From JARRJY01 sp037388705 (GTDB lineage: Bacteria; Pseudomonadota; Gammaproteobacteria; UBA6429; Thiohalophilaceae), in the NCBI GenBank assembly GCA_037388705.1, contig JARRJY010000001.1:12232-76231 (forward strand): a DNA stretch of 64,000 nucleotides, written 5' to 3'. Of the stretch, positions 36,580 to 45,304 are shown piece by piece. The first letter of the stretch is position 1. Each line of letters opens with the position of its first letter. The position numbers were made by a program, and so were the translations under genes. The notes under the pieces are model-generated. The model searched no databases, was not told the origin of the DNA, and saw only the letters and a program-made list of their open reading frames with translations.

Positions 36580-37622
36580 TGGAAGAAACCGGTATCAAGA
36601 CAGAACACTTTACGCCGGAACAACGCGCGTGGCGCCGTTTTAAAGCCAACAAGCGTGGTTACTTCAGCCTGTGGATCTTTGGGATTTTATTTATCCTGAG
36701 TCTGTTTGCCGAAGTATTGAGTAATGATAAACCTTTACTTATTAGTTTCCAGGGTGAACTTTACAGTCCAATCCTGTTTACCTACACCGAGAAAACATTT
36801 GGTGGTGACTTCGAAACTGAAGCTGATTATATTGATCCCTACGTTCGTAACCTCATCACGGAAGGAGATAACTGGGCCATCTACCCGCCCAATAGCTTCA
36901 GTTATGATTCGATTAATTATTACAACAATCTTCCTAATCCTGCACCACCTTCATCACAGAACCTGTTAGGCACTGATGATCGGGGTCGTGATGTGCTGGC
37001 CCGTTTAATCTATGGTTTCAGGCTGTCCGTATTATTTGCCTTTGTATTGACAGCAATTGGTATTTTGCTTGGGGTGGTAGCCGGGGCTATACAGGGATAC
37101 TTCGGTGGGCGATTAGATCTGTTTGCCCAACGCATGATAGAGATATGGGGTTCCATGCCTGAACTGTATTTATTAATTATTTTTGCCTCCATTTTTGAGC
37201 CCAGTATACTGTTACTTATTATTTTGCTTTCCATGTTTGGCTGGATGGGGCTGGCCGACTATGTGCGGGCAGAATTCCTGCGCGGCCGTAATATGGATTA
37301 TGTTACCGCGGCACGTGCGCTTGGCTTGTCCAACCGGACAATCATGTTTCGCCACTTGTTACCCAACAGTATGACACCGGTGATCACTTTCTTACCGTTT
37401 CGCATCAGTGCGGCCATCATGGCATTAACCAGCCTCGATTTTCTTGGCCTTGGCGTACCGCCAACCACGCCAAGCCTGGGTGAACTGCTGGCGCAGGGTA
37501 AAGAAAATATTGAAGCCTGGTGGCTAAGCATAACCACTTTCTTTGTGCTGGTTGGAACACTGGTGTTATTAATTTTTATTGGTGAAGCATTGCGTGAAGC
37601 CATGGATACCCGGCGGGGGTAA
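36579..37622 (+). CDS. yejE: Peptide ABC transporter permease YejE
   Basis: Second permease, 347 aa, of the DppC/OppC type with the YejE-specific large periplasmic insert (about 50-120, FTYTEKTFGGDFETEADYID). LLGTDDRGRDVLARLIYGFR and the EAA loop AARALGLSNRTIMFRHLLPN are diagnostic. Starts 1 bp into the yejB stop and ends 2 bp before yejF. Confidence 0.94.
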   Translation: MEETGIKTEHFTPEQRAWRRFKANKRGYFSLWIFGILFILSLFAEVLSNDKPLLISFQGELYSPILFTYTEKTFGGDFETEADYIDPYVRNLITEGDNWAIYPPNSFSYDSINYYNNLPNPAPPSSQNLLGTDDRGRDVLARLIYGFRLSVLFAFVLTAIGILLGVVAGAIQGYFGGRLDLFAQRMIEIWGSMPELYLLIIFASIFEPSILLLIILLSMFGWMGLADYVRAEFLRGRNMDYVTAARALGLSNRTIMFRHLLPNSMTPVITFLPFRISAAIMALTSLDFLGLGVPPTTPSLGELLAQGKENIEAWWLSITTFFVLVGTLVLLIFIGEALREAMDTRRG

Positions 37623-37624
37623 TA

Positions 37625-39247
37625 ATGAGTAACGAACTGTTATTATCCATCAAAGATTTATCGGTAGCGTTTGGTCGTGATCCTGCATCATTAAGTCAGG
37701 TCGTAGATAAAGTAAGTTTTGATATTCATGAAAATGAAAAGATTGCACTGGTGGGCGAGTCTGGTTCAGGAAAGTCAGTGACCGCGTTATCTATACTGCA
37801 ATTACATGACAGAACCCAAACGCATTACCCCTCTGGCGAAATTACTTATGATGGCAAAAACCTGCTGGAACTGGATGAGAATAGTTTACGCAAGATCCGG
37901 GGTGATGATATTGCCATGATTTTCCAGGAGCCAATGACGGCCCTGAACCCGGTATACCGCATTGGTGAACAACTGATTGAACCGCTGTTACTACATGAGA
38001 GCATCAGTCGTGAAGCTGCACGGCAACGTATGATCGAATTGTTAGACAGGACAGGGATTGTTGAACCACACAAGCGTATCGATGCCTACCCACACATGTT
38101 ATCCGGTGGTCAGCGCCAGCGAGTGATGATTGCCATGGCGTTAGCTTGTCAACCCAAACTATTAATTGCAGATGAACCGACTACTGCGCTGGACGTCACC
38201 ATACAGGCACAAATACTTGAGTTGCTCGAAGACCTGCAAAAAGACTTTTCCATGGCGGTGCTGATGATTACTCATGATCTGAACATGGTAAGACGTTTTG
38301 CCGATAATGTTTGTGTTATGCAGCAGGGTAAACTGGTTGAAAAAAACAGCGTGCAAGGTTTATTTAACAATCCACAACATGAATACACCTTGCAGTTGTT
38401 AAACAGCCAGCCGGAAGCACTGATCGAAGATGAAGAGCAGCGCACCGGACATCCTGTCCTCATCGAGGCAGAAAAGGTGCGTTGTTATTTTCCCATCAAG
38501 GCGGGTTTTTTTAATCGGCACATCGGTGACGTTAAGGCAGTGGATGATGTCAGTATCACGCTACACCAGGGCGAGACTATAGGTATCGTCGGCGAATCCG
38601 GTTCGGGTAAAACAACCCTGGGTATGTGTTTATTGCGTTTACAGGATTGTGACGGCAAAATTCTTTTTAACGAGAAGGATTTACAGAGCCTGTCTACCCG
38701 TGAAATGCGTCCCTTGCGTAAAGACATCCAGGTCGTGTTCCAGGATCCGTTCTCGTCACTCTCACCACGCATGACCATTCGGCAAATTATCCAGGAAGGG
38801 CTGGATATTCATTTTCCCGAGCTTACTACAGATGAAAAATATCAACGGATTGTGAACAGCCTGGCAGAAGTTGGCCTGGAAGAAGATATGCTATGGCGTT
38901 ATCCGCACGAGTTTTCCGGTGGTCAGCGTCAACGTATTGCTATTGCACGGGTGGTAGTACTTGAGCCGAGGTTAATTCTTCTCGATGAACCGACCAGCGC
39001 GCTGGATGTCTCGGTGCAAAAACAGGTTCTGGCCTTGTTAAGAGAATTACAGAAAAAGCACAATATCAGTTACCTGTTTATTACACATGATTTGCGTGTT
39101 ATTCGCGCTATGGCACACCGTGTTATCGTTATGCGAAATGGTGTAGTGGTCGAACAGGGAGAAACTGAAAAGCTGTTCATCAACCCGGAAGATGATTACA
39201 CGCAATCACTATTACATGCATCCCTGTTTATGGACAGGTCAGGTTAA
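37625..39247 (+). CDS. yejF: Peptide ABC transporter, fused dual ATPase YejF
   Basis: 540 aa protein with two complete ABC ATPase domains in tandem. Domain 1: Walker A GESGSGKSV, signature LSGGQRQRV, Walker B LLIADEPTTALD. Domain 2: GESGSGKTT, FSGGQRQRI, LILLDEPTSALD. The fusion is normal for YejF. Energises YejBE uptake of peptides (microcin C-like compounds in E. coli). Confidence 0.95.
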   Translation: MSNELLLSIKDLSVAFGRDPASLSQVVDKVSFDIHENEKIALVGESGSGKSVTALSILQLHDRTQTHYPSGEITYDGKNLLELDENSLRKIRGDDIAMIFQEPMTALNPVYRIGEQLIEPLLLHESISREAARQRMIELLDRTGIVEPHKRIDAYPHMLSGGQRQRVMIAMALACQPKLLIADEPTTALDVTIQAQILELLEDLQKDFSMAVLMITHDLNMVRRFADNVCVMQQGKLVEKNSVQGLFNNPQHEYTLQLLNSQPEALIEDEEQRTGHPVLIEAEKVRCYFPIKAGFFNRHIGDVKAVDDVSITLHQGETIGIVGESGSGKTTLGMCLLRLQDCDGKILFNEKDLQSLSTREMRPLRKDIQVVFQDPFSSLSPRMTIRQIIQEGLDIHFPELTTDEKYQRIVNSLAEVGLEEDMLWRYPHEFSGGQRQRIAIARVVVLEPRLILLDEPTSALDVSVQKQVLALLRELQKKHNISYLFITHDLRVIRAMAHRVIVMRNGVVVEQGETEKLFINPEDDYTQSLLHASLFMDRSG

Positions 39248-39265
39248 TCGACAAAAGGAATGAAA

Positions 39266-39742
39266 ATGAAACATACCCTGTTACCATTTTTGATATTTAT
39301 AACCTTTAGTGCATCAGCCTATGCTGAGAATAAATCCACGAAAGAAATTACTGTCTACAAGAACCCGGCATGCGGTTGTTGTAACAAGTGGATTTCATAC
39401 CTGAAACAGAATAATTACACGGTCGTTGAAAAAAATACGCGTGATGTTGTTGCGCATAAAAAAAGACTGGGTGTGCCGGAAAACCTTGCCGCCTGTCATA
39501 CCGCGGTCATTGATGGTTATGTCATAGAAGGGCATGTCACCCACAGGGACATCAAAAAACTGTTACTGTTTCGCCCTGATGTAACAGGCATTGCCGTACC
39601 CGGTATGCCTTATGGAACGCCAGGCATGGAAAGAGGTAACACCCGGCAGTCTTACGATGTTATCAGTTTTGATAAAAACGGCAAGACTGACATATTTTCA
39701 GAATACACGTACAAAGATGGTAAAACGGGACATCATCATTAA
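39266..39742 (+). CDS. DUF411 putative metal-binding periplasmic protein
   Basis: Signal peptide MKHTLLPFLIFITFSASAYA, then the DUF411 domain with YKNPACGCCNKW (CxCC, probable Cu/metal site) and the family hallmark AVPGMPYGTPGMERG. It ends in HHH, perhaps another metal site. The ATG at 39266 is chosen over 39260 because AAGGA (39255-39259) is then 6 nt away. DUF411 proteins often accompany copper resistance genes, but none is near. 13 bp after yejF. Confidence 0.87.
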   Translation: MKHTLLPFLIFITFSASAYAENKSTKEITVYKNPACGCCNKWISYLKQNNYTVVEKNTRDVVAHKKRLGVPENLAACHTAVIDGYVIEGHVTHRDIKKLLLFRPDVTGIAVPGMPYGTPGMERGNTRQSYDVISFDKNGKTDIFSEYTYKDGKTGHHH

Positions 39743-39971
39743 CGTTTAGGAATGACCGATAATGACCCATGTTTCGTTTGGTCTGCTCAACCGATAGGGA
39801 TTATTCAGAATAGACATAAAATTATCATGGTTTAAATGACCCCCAGGGGCCATACCTTATCCTGCATGCCTCGTATATAAATTAAAGATAGTATGATGAT
39901 TATCAAAACATCACGGATTGATCTCTGGTAATTTCCAAAATTAAAAGCAAAGGCATTTTGCGAGGTTTATC

Positions 39972-40874
39972 ATGAGCAGAAGTCCCAAATATTTTTTCGG
40001 CCTGGTTTTACTGGCATCTTTTCTTCTTACAGCATGCGGTGGTGGTAGTACTGGCGCTACAGGAAAGTTAAACCTGAACATTACCGATGCGCCAATTGAT
40101 AAAGCGGCTGAAGTTGTCGTAGCCTTTTCAGGGTTATCCATCAAGCCTGCCGATGGACCCGCGTTTGATATTAATTTTGAAGATTCCAATGGTAATCCTG
40201 AAATCAAGTATATTGACTTGTTAAGCCTACAGGGTGCCAATAGCCTGAATATCCTGGATGATTATACGCTTCCGGCTGGACATTATAACTGGATCCGTTT
40301 ACATGTCATTTCCAGTAAAAACACAACAGATTCCTATATCGTGATTGAACAGGGGGGCATGATGTATCCCTTGTATGTTCCTAGCGGAGATGAGACTGGC
40401 TTGAAACTGAATCGAGGTTTTACAATCCTGGCTGATCGAACAGCAACTTTTACTATCGATTTTGACCTGCGAAAATCAGTCGTCGAACCTGCAAATCCAT
40501 CCACCGCGTATAAACTAAAACCAACATTACGTATAGTTGAAAACCAGAATGCAGGCAATATCGTGGGTACTATCGGAAACATTACGCTTAACGATGCAAG
40601 CTGTACCGGCACCGATTACGCAGTATATGCGTTCAGCGGTGCTGGGGTAATGCCAGATGACATGGATGGCATTGATCCTGATCCGGTATCAAGTTCACTG
40701 CTTACCGATACCTTTAGCTACGGAATAGGTTTTCTGGAGCAGGGTGATTACACACTGGCCTTTACTTGTCAGGCGGCAGATGACCTGGAAGACAGTAGTG
40801 AATCAATCAGCTTTATTGGCGCAAAAACAGTAACTGTAGTTGCAGGCCAGACGATAACAGAAGATTTTGATTAA
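39972..40874 (+). CDS. DUF4382 lipoprotein
   Basis: 300 aa protein with lipobox LLTACGGGS, Cys22 being the lipidated residue, followed by the DUF4382 domain GKLNLNITDAPIDKAAEVVVA, a beta-rich domain ending near residue 190, then a second beta-rich part NIVGTIGNITLNDASC that resembles a carboxypeptidase-regulatory-like fold. Function unknown; surface or periplasmic lipid-anchored. Preceded by 229 bp in which I see no named element. Convergent with mltD, 3 bp apart. Confidence 0.82.
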   Translation: MSRSPKYFFGLVLLASFLLTACGGGSTGATGKLNLNITDAPIDKAAEVVVAFSGLSIKPADGPAFDINFEDSNGNPEIKYIDLLSLQGANSLNILDDYTLPAGHYNWIRLHVISSKNTTDSYIVIEQGGMMYPLYVPSGDETGLKLNRGFTILADRTATFTIDFDLRKSVVEPANPSTAYKLKPTLRIVENQNAGNIVGTIGNITLNDASCTGTDYAVYAFSGAGVMPDDMDGIDPDPVSSSLLTDTFSYGIGFLEQGDYTLAFTCQAADDLEDSSESISFIGAKTVTVVAGQTITEDFD

Positions 40875-40877
40875 TTA

Positions 40878-42503
40878 TTAGCTGCTTGTACCAAACACGT
40901 TAACAAATAGGGTTAGACGTTGACCGGGTTGCAGGTATTTTCCTTTGGGCAGTCTGTTCCAGCGACGCAATTGTGAAATGGAAACCCTGAACTTCTGGGC
41001 AATACGTGCCAGCGAATCTCCGTTTCTAACGCGGTAACCAATCCGCTTGGTAATGTTACTTCTGTGTGTAATATTCAGATGATCTGGATTGTTATGTGAC
41101 ACGCTGTCACCGGTGCGAGACCAGATAATAATTTTTTGCCCCGGAACCAGCGGATCCCGTGGTGCCATGCTGTTCCACTTGGCCAGCTGCCTTATTCCAA
41201 CTTTATGCCTGCGCGCCAGTTCCCAGAAGGTATCGCCTGTTTGAACGATATGGGTAACCTTGATGCCTTTACGTGGAATATTTTGTAATTTTTTCTTGCG
41301 CTGGTTGGCGCTCAGTTTGTAGCTGCGTAATTTTTTACTGGCAACAGGAATAGTCAAACCACGGCCTGCGCGAAGGAAATTACCACGAATGCGATTAACT
41401 TTTTTGATGCTAATGATACTGGTGTGATACCTGGCAGCAATAGTACTCAGGGTTTCGCCATTGCGAATGGTATGACGAACCCAGCGAATACGTTCTTCGC
41501 GTGGCAGTTCTGCCAGCTTTGTTTTAAAGCCATCAGCTTTATCGATGGGTAATAACACGTAGTGAGGACCATCAGGTGCCGTCGCCCAACGGTTAAAGCC
41601 GGGATTAAGTTTATACACTTCATCCAGTTCAACATCAGCCATTTCCGCAACGTGTGCCAGGTCGATTTGCGAACCGGTTTCAACCTTTGCCAGGTAAGGT
41701 TGGTTGTCAATCGGTGCCAGGGTAATACCATATTTTTCCGGATTGTTAATGATCTTTTTCAAAGCCAGTAACTTGGGTACATAGGCCTTGGTTTCCGCGG
41801 GTAACCTTAGAGAGAAGAAGTCAATCGGTTTACCGCGACGCTTGTTACGACGAATGGCTTTACGCACATTCCCACCACCAGCGTTATAGGCGGCTAAAGC
41901 GTATAACCAGTTGCCGTTAAAATTCTGCTGTAAATTGTCCAGTAATCGTACGGCCGCCCTGGTAGAGGCATATACATCACGGCGCCCGTCATACCACCAG
42001 TTTTGTTTTAACCCGTAACGACGACCTGTTGATGATATGAATTGCCAGATACCCGAGGCACGGCCATGCGAATATGCAAACGGTTGAAAGGCACTTTCAA
42101 CGATAGGTAACAAAGCCAGTTCAGCCGGAATACCTGCTGCTTCTACTTCCGTGGCGATAAAGTACATGTAAGGGCGGGCTCGCTCGACAACACGATCAAT
42201 GTATTGTGGGTGCCTGGCATACCAGTCTACCTGGCGCTGGATACGTGGGTGATCAATATCGGCTAACTTGAAGTTATCTCGCAAACGCTGCCAGACATCA
42301 TTGCGGTAGGGTAGTGCTACGGTTTCTTGATCATCAATATGTTGTTGAATTTCTTCCTTCAGGCTAAGGGCTGGAAAATTGGCATCGCCCAAAACACTAT
42401 AATTGGTGGTTTGCGTGGCTTTTTCGTGATGAGTATCACTTTGCAACGTGGCACAGCCCGAAAGCAGCACTGAGAAAATAAATAGAAAAGGCAGTTTTTG
42501 CAT
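40878..42503 (-). CDS. mltD: Membrane-bound lytic murein transglycosylase D with LysM repeats
   Basis: Lipoprotein that cleaves peptidoglycan glycan strands with 1,6-anhydro product. Start at the ATG at 42503 gives the signal peptide MQKLPFLFIFSVLLSGC with lipobox LLSGC; the longer frame to 42578 has no ribosome site. The SLT domain shows the catalytic Glu in LPIVESAFQPFAYSHGRASG, plus WQFISSTGRRYGL and ALAAYNAGGGNV. Three LysM repeats follow, each beginning with RNGETL, QTGDTF or RNGDSL. 541 aa. Confidence 0.94.
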   Translation of the reverse strand: MQKLPFLFIFSVLLSGCATLQSDTHHEKATQTTNYSVLGDANFPALSLKEEIQQHIDDQETVALPYRNDVWQRLRDNFKLADIDHPRIQRQVDWYARHPQYIDRVVERARPYMYFIATEVEAAGIPAELALLPIVESAFQPFAYSHGRASGIWQFISSTGRRYGLKQNWWYDGRRDVYASTRAAVRLLDNLQQNFNGNWLYALAAYNAGGGNVRKAIRRNKRRGKPIDFFSLRLPAETKAYVPKLLALKKIINNPEKYGITLAPIDNQPYLAKVETGSQIDLAHVAEMADVELDEVYKLNPGFNRWATAPDGPHYVLLPIDKADGFKTKLAELPREERIRWVRHTIRNGETLSTIAARYHTSIISIKKVNRIRGNFLRAGRGLTIPVASKKLRSYKLSANQRKKKLQNIPRKGIKVTHIVQTGDTFWELARRHKVGIRQLAKWNSMAPRDPLVPGQKIIIWSRTGDSVSHNNPDHLNITHRSNITKRIGYRVRNGDSLARIAQKFRVSISQLRRWNRLPKGKYLQPGQRLTLFVNVFGTSS

Positions 42504-42636
42504 AATTTTTGTTGTAAATTTAAGGACATGAAAACAATATCTGATGTAAATAGTAAAAACTGTGACGTCCGTGGTCAACCATGAATATCAATTTCACAGT
42601 TTTAAAAATTTCAGGGCATAGACTGGACAAAAAATA

Positions 42637-43408
42637 GTGGTATTCAGGCAAAACAAAACGGAAAAACCTTTTCATCGCTGCATGGAGCAGGAGAAGTTGA
42701 GACCTGCGTTATCGCAGTGGTTTCAGTCTGACCTGGGACGCCAGTTTGCCGCTGTGGAAAAACAGCAACTCGATGAGTCATTACCGGACTTATTCGGCTA
42801 TTACTTGCTGCAGGTTGGTCAGCTGGGCGACTTCGATTTGCTCTCAGCAAGCCGGGTTTCTCATCGCGAGGTAATGGGGCTTCATACTGCAGAACTGGTT
42901 CAGCAAGGGGCTTTCCAGGGCCAGGCGTGGGCTTTACCTATCCAGACAGACAGTATTGACGTGGTGGTATTGCCGCACACCCTGGATTTCGCGCTTTACC
43001 CGCACGAGGTATTACGCGAGGTGGAGCGCGTGTTGATCCCGGAGGGACATGTCGTGATTACCGGCTTTAACCCGCTGAGTATCTGGCAGATATGGCGCTG
43101 GCTGCTGCGCTGGCGGAACCAGCCACCCTGGTGTGGACATTTTTATACTACCATGCGCCTGCGAGACTGGCTGAAATTGCTGGGTTTTGACGTGACGCAC
43201 AAACAGCATTTTTTCCACCGCCCACCGCTGAAAAACAGGGCATTCATGCAGCGACTGAGCTTCCTGGAAAAAATGGGGCGCGTACTATGGCCCGTTACTG
43301 GGGCGGGCTATGTCCTGGTAGCCAGGAAAAGGGTTGAAACGCTGACACCCATCAAACCGCGTCTGAAAGTACGGCAAAAAGTTGTCGGTTCAGGCTGGGT
43401 TGAGTCCT
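42637..43408 (+). CDS. SAM-dependent methyltransferase, 3' end lost in gap
   Basis: Class I methyltransferase of the YafS type. Visible features are a poorly kept SAM region, PIQTDSIDVVVLPHTLDFA (motif II/post-II), LREVERVLIPEGHVVITGFN and the C-terminal basic tail PRLKVRQKVVGSGWVES, which in YafS lies within about 10 residues of the end. It is therefore nearly complete. The frame runs by chance across the N gap into rnhA; this is not a fusion. GTG at 42637 or ATG at 42682 may start. Confidence 0.85.
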
Positions 43409-43421
43409 NNNNNNNNNNNNN
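43409..43421. other. Assembly gap (13 N)
   Basis: Thirteen undetermined bases. At least the first ~18 codons of rnhA and the end of the methyltransferase gene are missing here, so the true gap is longer than 13 bp. Confidence 0.99.
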
Positions 43422-43809
43422 GGGACCGGGTGGCTGGGGCGTTTTGATGCGTTACGGCAAACATGAAAAACAGATGCACGGTGGCGAGCGAGAGACCACC
43501 AATAATCGCATGGAGTTAATGGCAGCGATCATGGCACTGGAAAGCCTCAACCGGCCCTGCAAGGTTGACCTGACCACGGACTCCCAATATGTGCGCCAGG
43601 GGATTACCGAGTGGATACAGAACTGGAAAAAGCGTGGCTGGAAAAATTCAGCAAAAAAACCGGTGAAAAATGCGGATCTGTGGATGCGCCTGGATGCGGC
43701 AGCGGCCAAACATGATATTGAATGGCACTGGGTAAAAGGGCATAGTGGACATGATGAAAACGAGTTGGCAGACGAACTGGCCAACCGCGGGATAGACGAG
43801 CTGAGTTAA
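43422..43809 (+). CDS. rnhA: Ribonuclease HI, 5' end missing in gap
   Basis: Cleaves RNA of RNA:DNA hybrids. The visible part starts at GPGGWGVLMRYG, corresponding to about residue 18 of E. coli RNase HI, and includes RTTNNRMELMAAI-like sequence with the catalytic Glu, TTDSQYVRQGI with the second Asp, and VKGHSGHDENELADELA with the late His and Asp. The first catalytic Asp (in the DGS motif) would be in the gap. Neighbouring dnaQ 10 bp downstream confirms identity. Confidence 0.95.
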
Positions 43810-43819
43810 TAATAAGAAT

Positions 43820-44527
43820 ATGCGCCAAATTATTCTGGATACAGAAACTACCGGCCTGGAGCCCAGCCAGGGACACCGAATAATCGAAATTGGCTGTGTC
43901 GAGTTAATTAATCGTCGCATGACGGACAACCGCTTCCATATCTACCTCAACCCGGACCGCGAAATCGACCAGGGCGCCATTGAAGTCCATGGCATTACCA
44001 ACGAATTCCTGGCGGATAAGCCCCGTTTTGCCGAAGTGGCTAATGACTTCATGAATTTTGTGCGCGGTTCAGAACTGGTTATTCATAATGCGCCGTTTGA
44101 TGTGGGCTTCCTGAACCATGAGCTGAAGCTCATGCAATACAAGGAAAGCCTCGAGGATGTCTGCAGCGTACTGGACACGCTGGTACTGGCGCGCAAAATG
44201 CACCCTGGCCAGAAAAACAGCCTTGATGCACTTTGTAAACGCTACGAGGTAAGTAACGCGCACCGAGAACTGCATGGCGCCTTGCTAGATGCAGAGATAC
44301 TGGCTGATGTTTACCTGGCCATGACCGGTGGGCAAACACGCTTGTCACTGGACGGAGTAGGCGGTGATGGTACGGAAGAAAGTGCCGAGCCAATTCGAAA
44401 GATCAGAAGTGGACATGCGTCACTCAAGGTAATCAGGGCAACGGATGAAGAAATCCAGGCGCACAATGAACGGCTTGATGCTATTGAAAAGGTCCATGGG
44501 ACCACCTGCGTATGGCGTACAGATTAA
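43820..44527 (+). CDS. dnaQ: DNA polymerase III epsilon subunit (3'-5' proofreading exonuclease)
   Basis: Proofreading subunit of the replicase. The DEDDh exonuclease motifs are present: ILDTETTGLEP (ExoI), HNAPFDVGFLNHEL (ExoII) and the HRELHGALLDAEILADVYL (ExoIII) segment. The 235 aa length and C-terminal tail fit the polymerase-binding segment. The rnhA-dnaQ pair is typical of gammaproteobacteria. Confidence 0.96.
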   Translation: MRQIILDTETTGLEPSQGHRIIEIGCVELINRRMTDNRFHIYLNPDREIDQGAIEVHGITNEFLADKPRFAEVANDFMNFVRGSELVIHNAPFDVGFLNHELKLMQYKESLEDVCSVLDTLVLARKMHPGQKNSLDALCKRYEVSNAHRELHGALLDAEILADVYLAMTGGQTRLSLDGVGGDGTEESAEPIRKIRSGHASLKVIRATDEEIQAHNERLDAIEKVHGTTCVWRTD

Positions 44528-44912
44528 TTCTGTGATTTTGCTGGTTGTCATTGGTTAAAAAACAATCAATTCTTCCTATTAATTTCAATATTTTCTTTAT
44601 TTTCAATTACTAAGCATTTCCATAACTTTTTTAAAGTTTCGCATTCCGCGGCCGATTAATTAATTGAGCGCGTTTAAGATGATATCTGTGGTACGGGCGC
44701 CAAAGCTCCTTCATGTAATAGTTAGGTTTTATAGGTATTTTCCTCCCCTGCGCGGAATTTGCGCAATTTTGATAAGCCCTGCAGAATATGCAGGGCTATT
44801 TTTTTCGAATAAACAGTTAGATAACAGAAGCCTGACATCAAGGTGCTTTGATATATATTAGAAAGGCTACTAAAATACGTATCTATATATTTGAAAACTG
44901 AGGGAATTTCGT
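44528..44912 (+). ncRNA. Gene-free stretch with an orphan terminator; possible small RNA
   Basis: 385 bp with no convincing coding sequence. A hairpin TGCGC/GCGCA (44750-44766) is followed by a strong intrinsic terminator, AGCCCTGCA (44775-44783) with TGCAGGGCT (44789-44797) and a T run to 44805. The terminator is 250 bp after dnaQ, which is far for that gene, so a small RNA transcribed from about 44640-44690 is possible. No promoter was firmly assigned and I do not recognise a family. Confidence 0.35.
44775..44805 (+). terminator. Strong intrinsic terminator
   Basis: Nine-base perfect stem AGCCCTGCA/TGCAGGGCT, loop GAATA, then seven T. See the surrounding gene-free stretch. Confidence 0.92.
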
Positions 44913-45215
44913 ATGTCGGTTACAGCAATTTCCAGGGATGACGGTAAGAAGGTTAAGTTATCGATCAATGGCCGCTTCGACTTCAGCCAGCATACAGATT
45001 TTCGAAACAGCTACCGTCACCAAAGCCCGGAAGCTGATTACGTCGTGGACATGCAACATGCGGAATACCTGGATAGCGCTGCACTAGGAATGTTGCTGTT
45101 GCTGCGTGAGCATGCTGGAAACGATAGTTCAAAAGTATCCATCATCAACACGCCAGTTGAAATCATGCAAGTATTTAAAAACTCCAAGTTCGAAAACCTG
45201 TTTAAAATCTCCTGA
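44913..45215 (+). CDS. STAS-domain anti-sigma factor antagonist-like protein
   Basis: A single 100 aa STAS domain. The phosphorylation-site loop YLDSAALGML places the conserved serine at residue 55, so partner-switch control by a kinase is possible. No anti-sigma kinase or phosphatase is next to it, so the partner must be elsewhere. Starts at ATG 44913 with GAGGGAA at 44900-44906. Monocistronic by position. Confidence 0.88.
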   Translation: MSVTAISRDDGKKVKLSINGRFDFSQHTDFRNSYRHQSPEADYVVDMQHAEYLDSAALGMLLLLREHAGNDSSKVSIINTPVEIMQVFKNSKFENLFKIS

Positions 45216-45304
45216 AACTGTTCTCGCTAAACTGGGTAATGTGTTTTTGAGTTGACCCAGTTACAATACGCCCCGTATTTGTTTAATGGCGAGATAAATC
45301 AAAC

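Noticed and set aside
42637..43809. One 390 aa ORF fusing a methyltransferase and RNase HI
   Set aside because: The frame crosses 13 N; the missing rnhA start alone needs over 50 bp, so the continuity is an accident of the gap length.
44664..44861. 65 aa plus-strand ORF after dnaQ
   Set aside because: It runs through a strong terminator hairpin, has no ribosome site and has no protein-like features.
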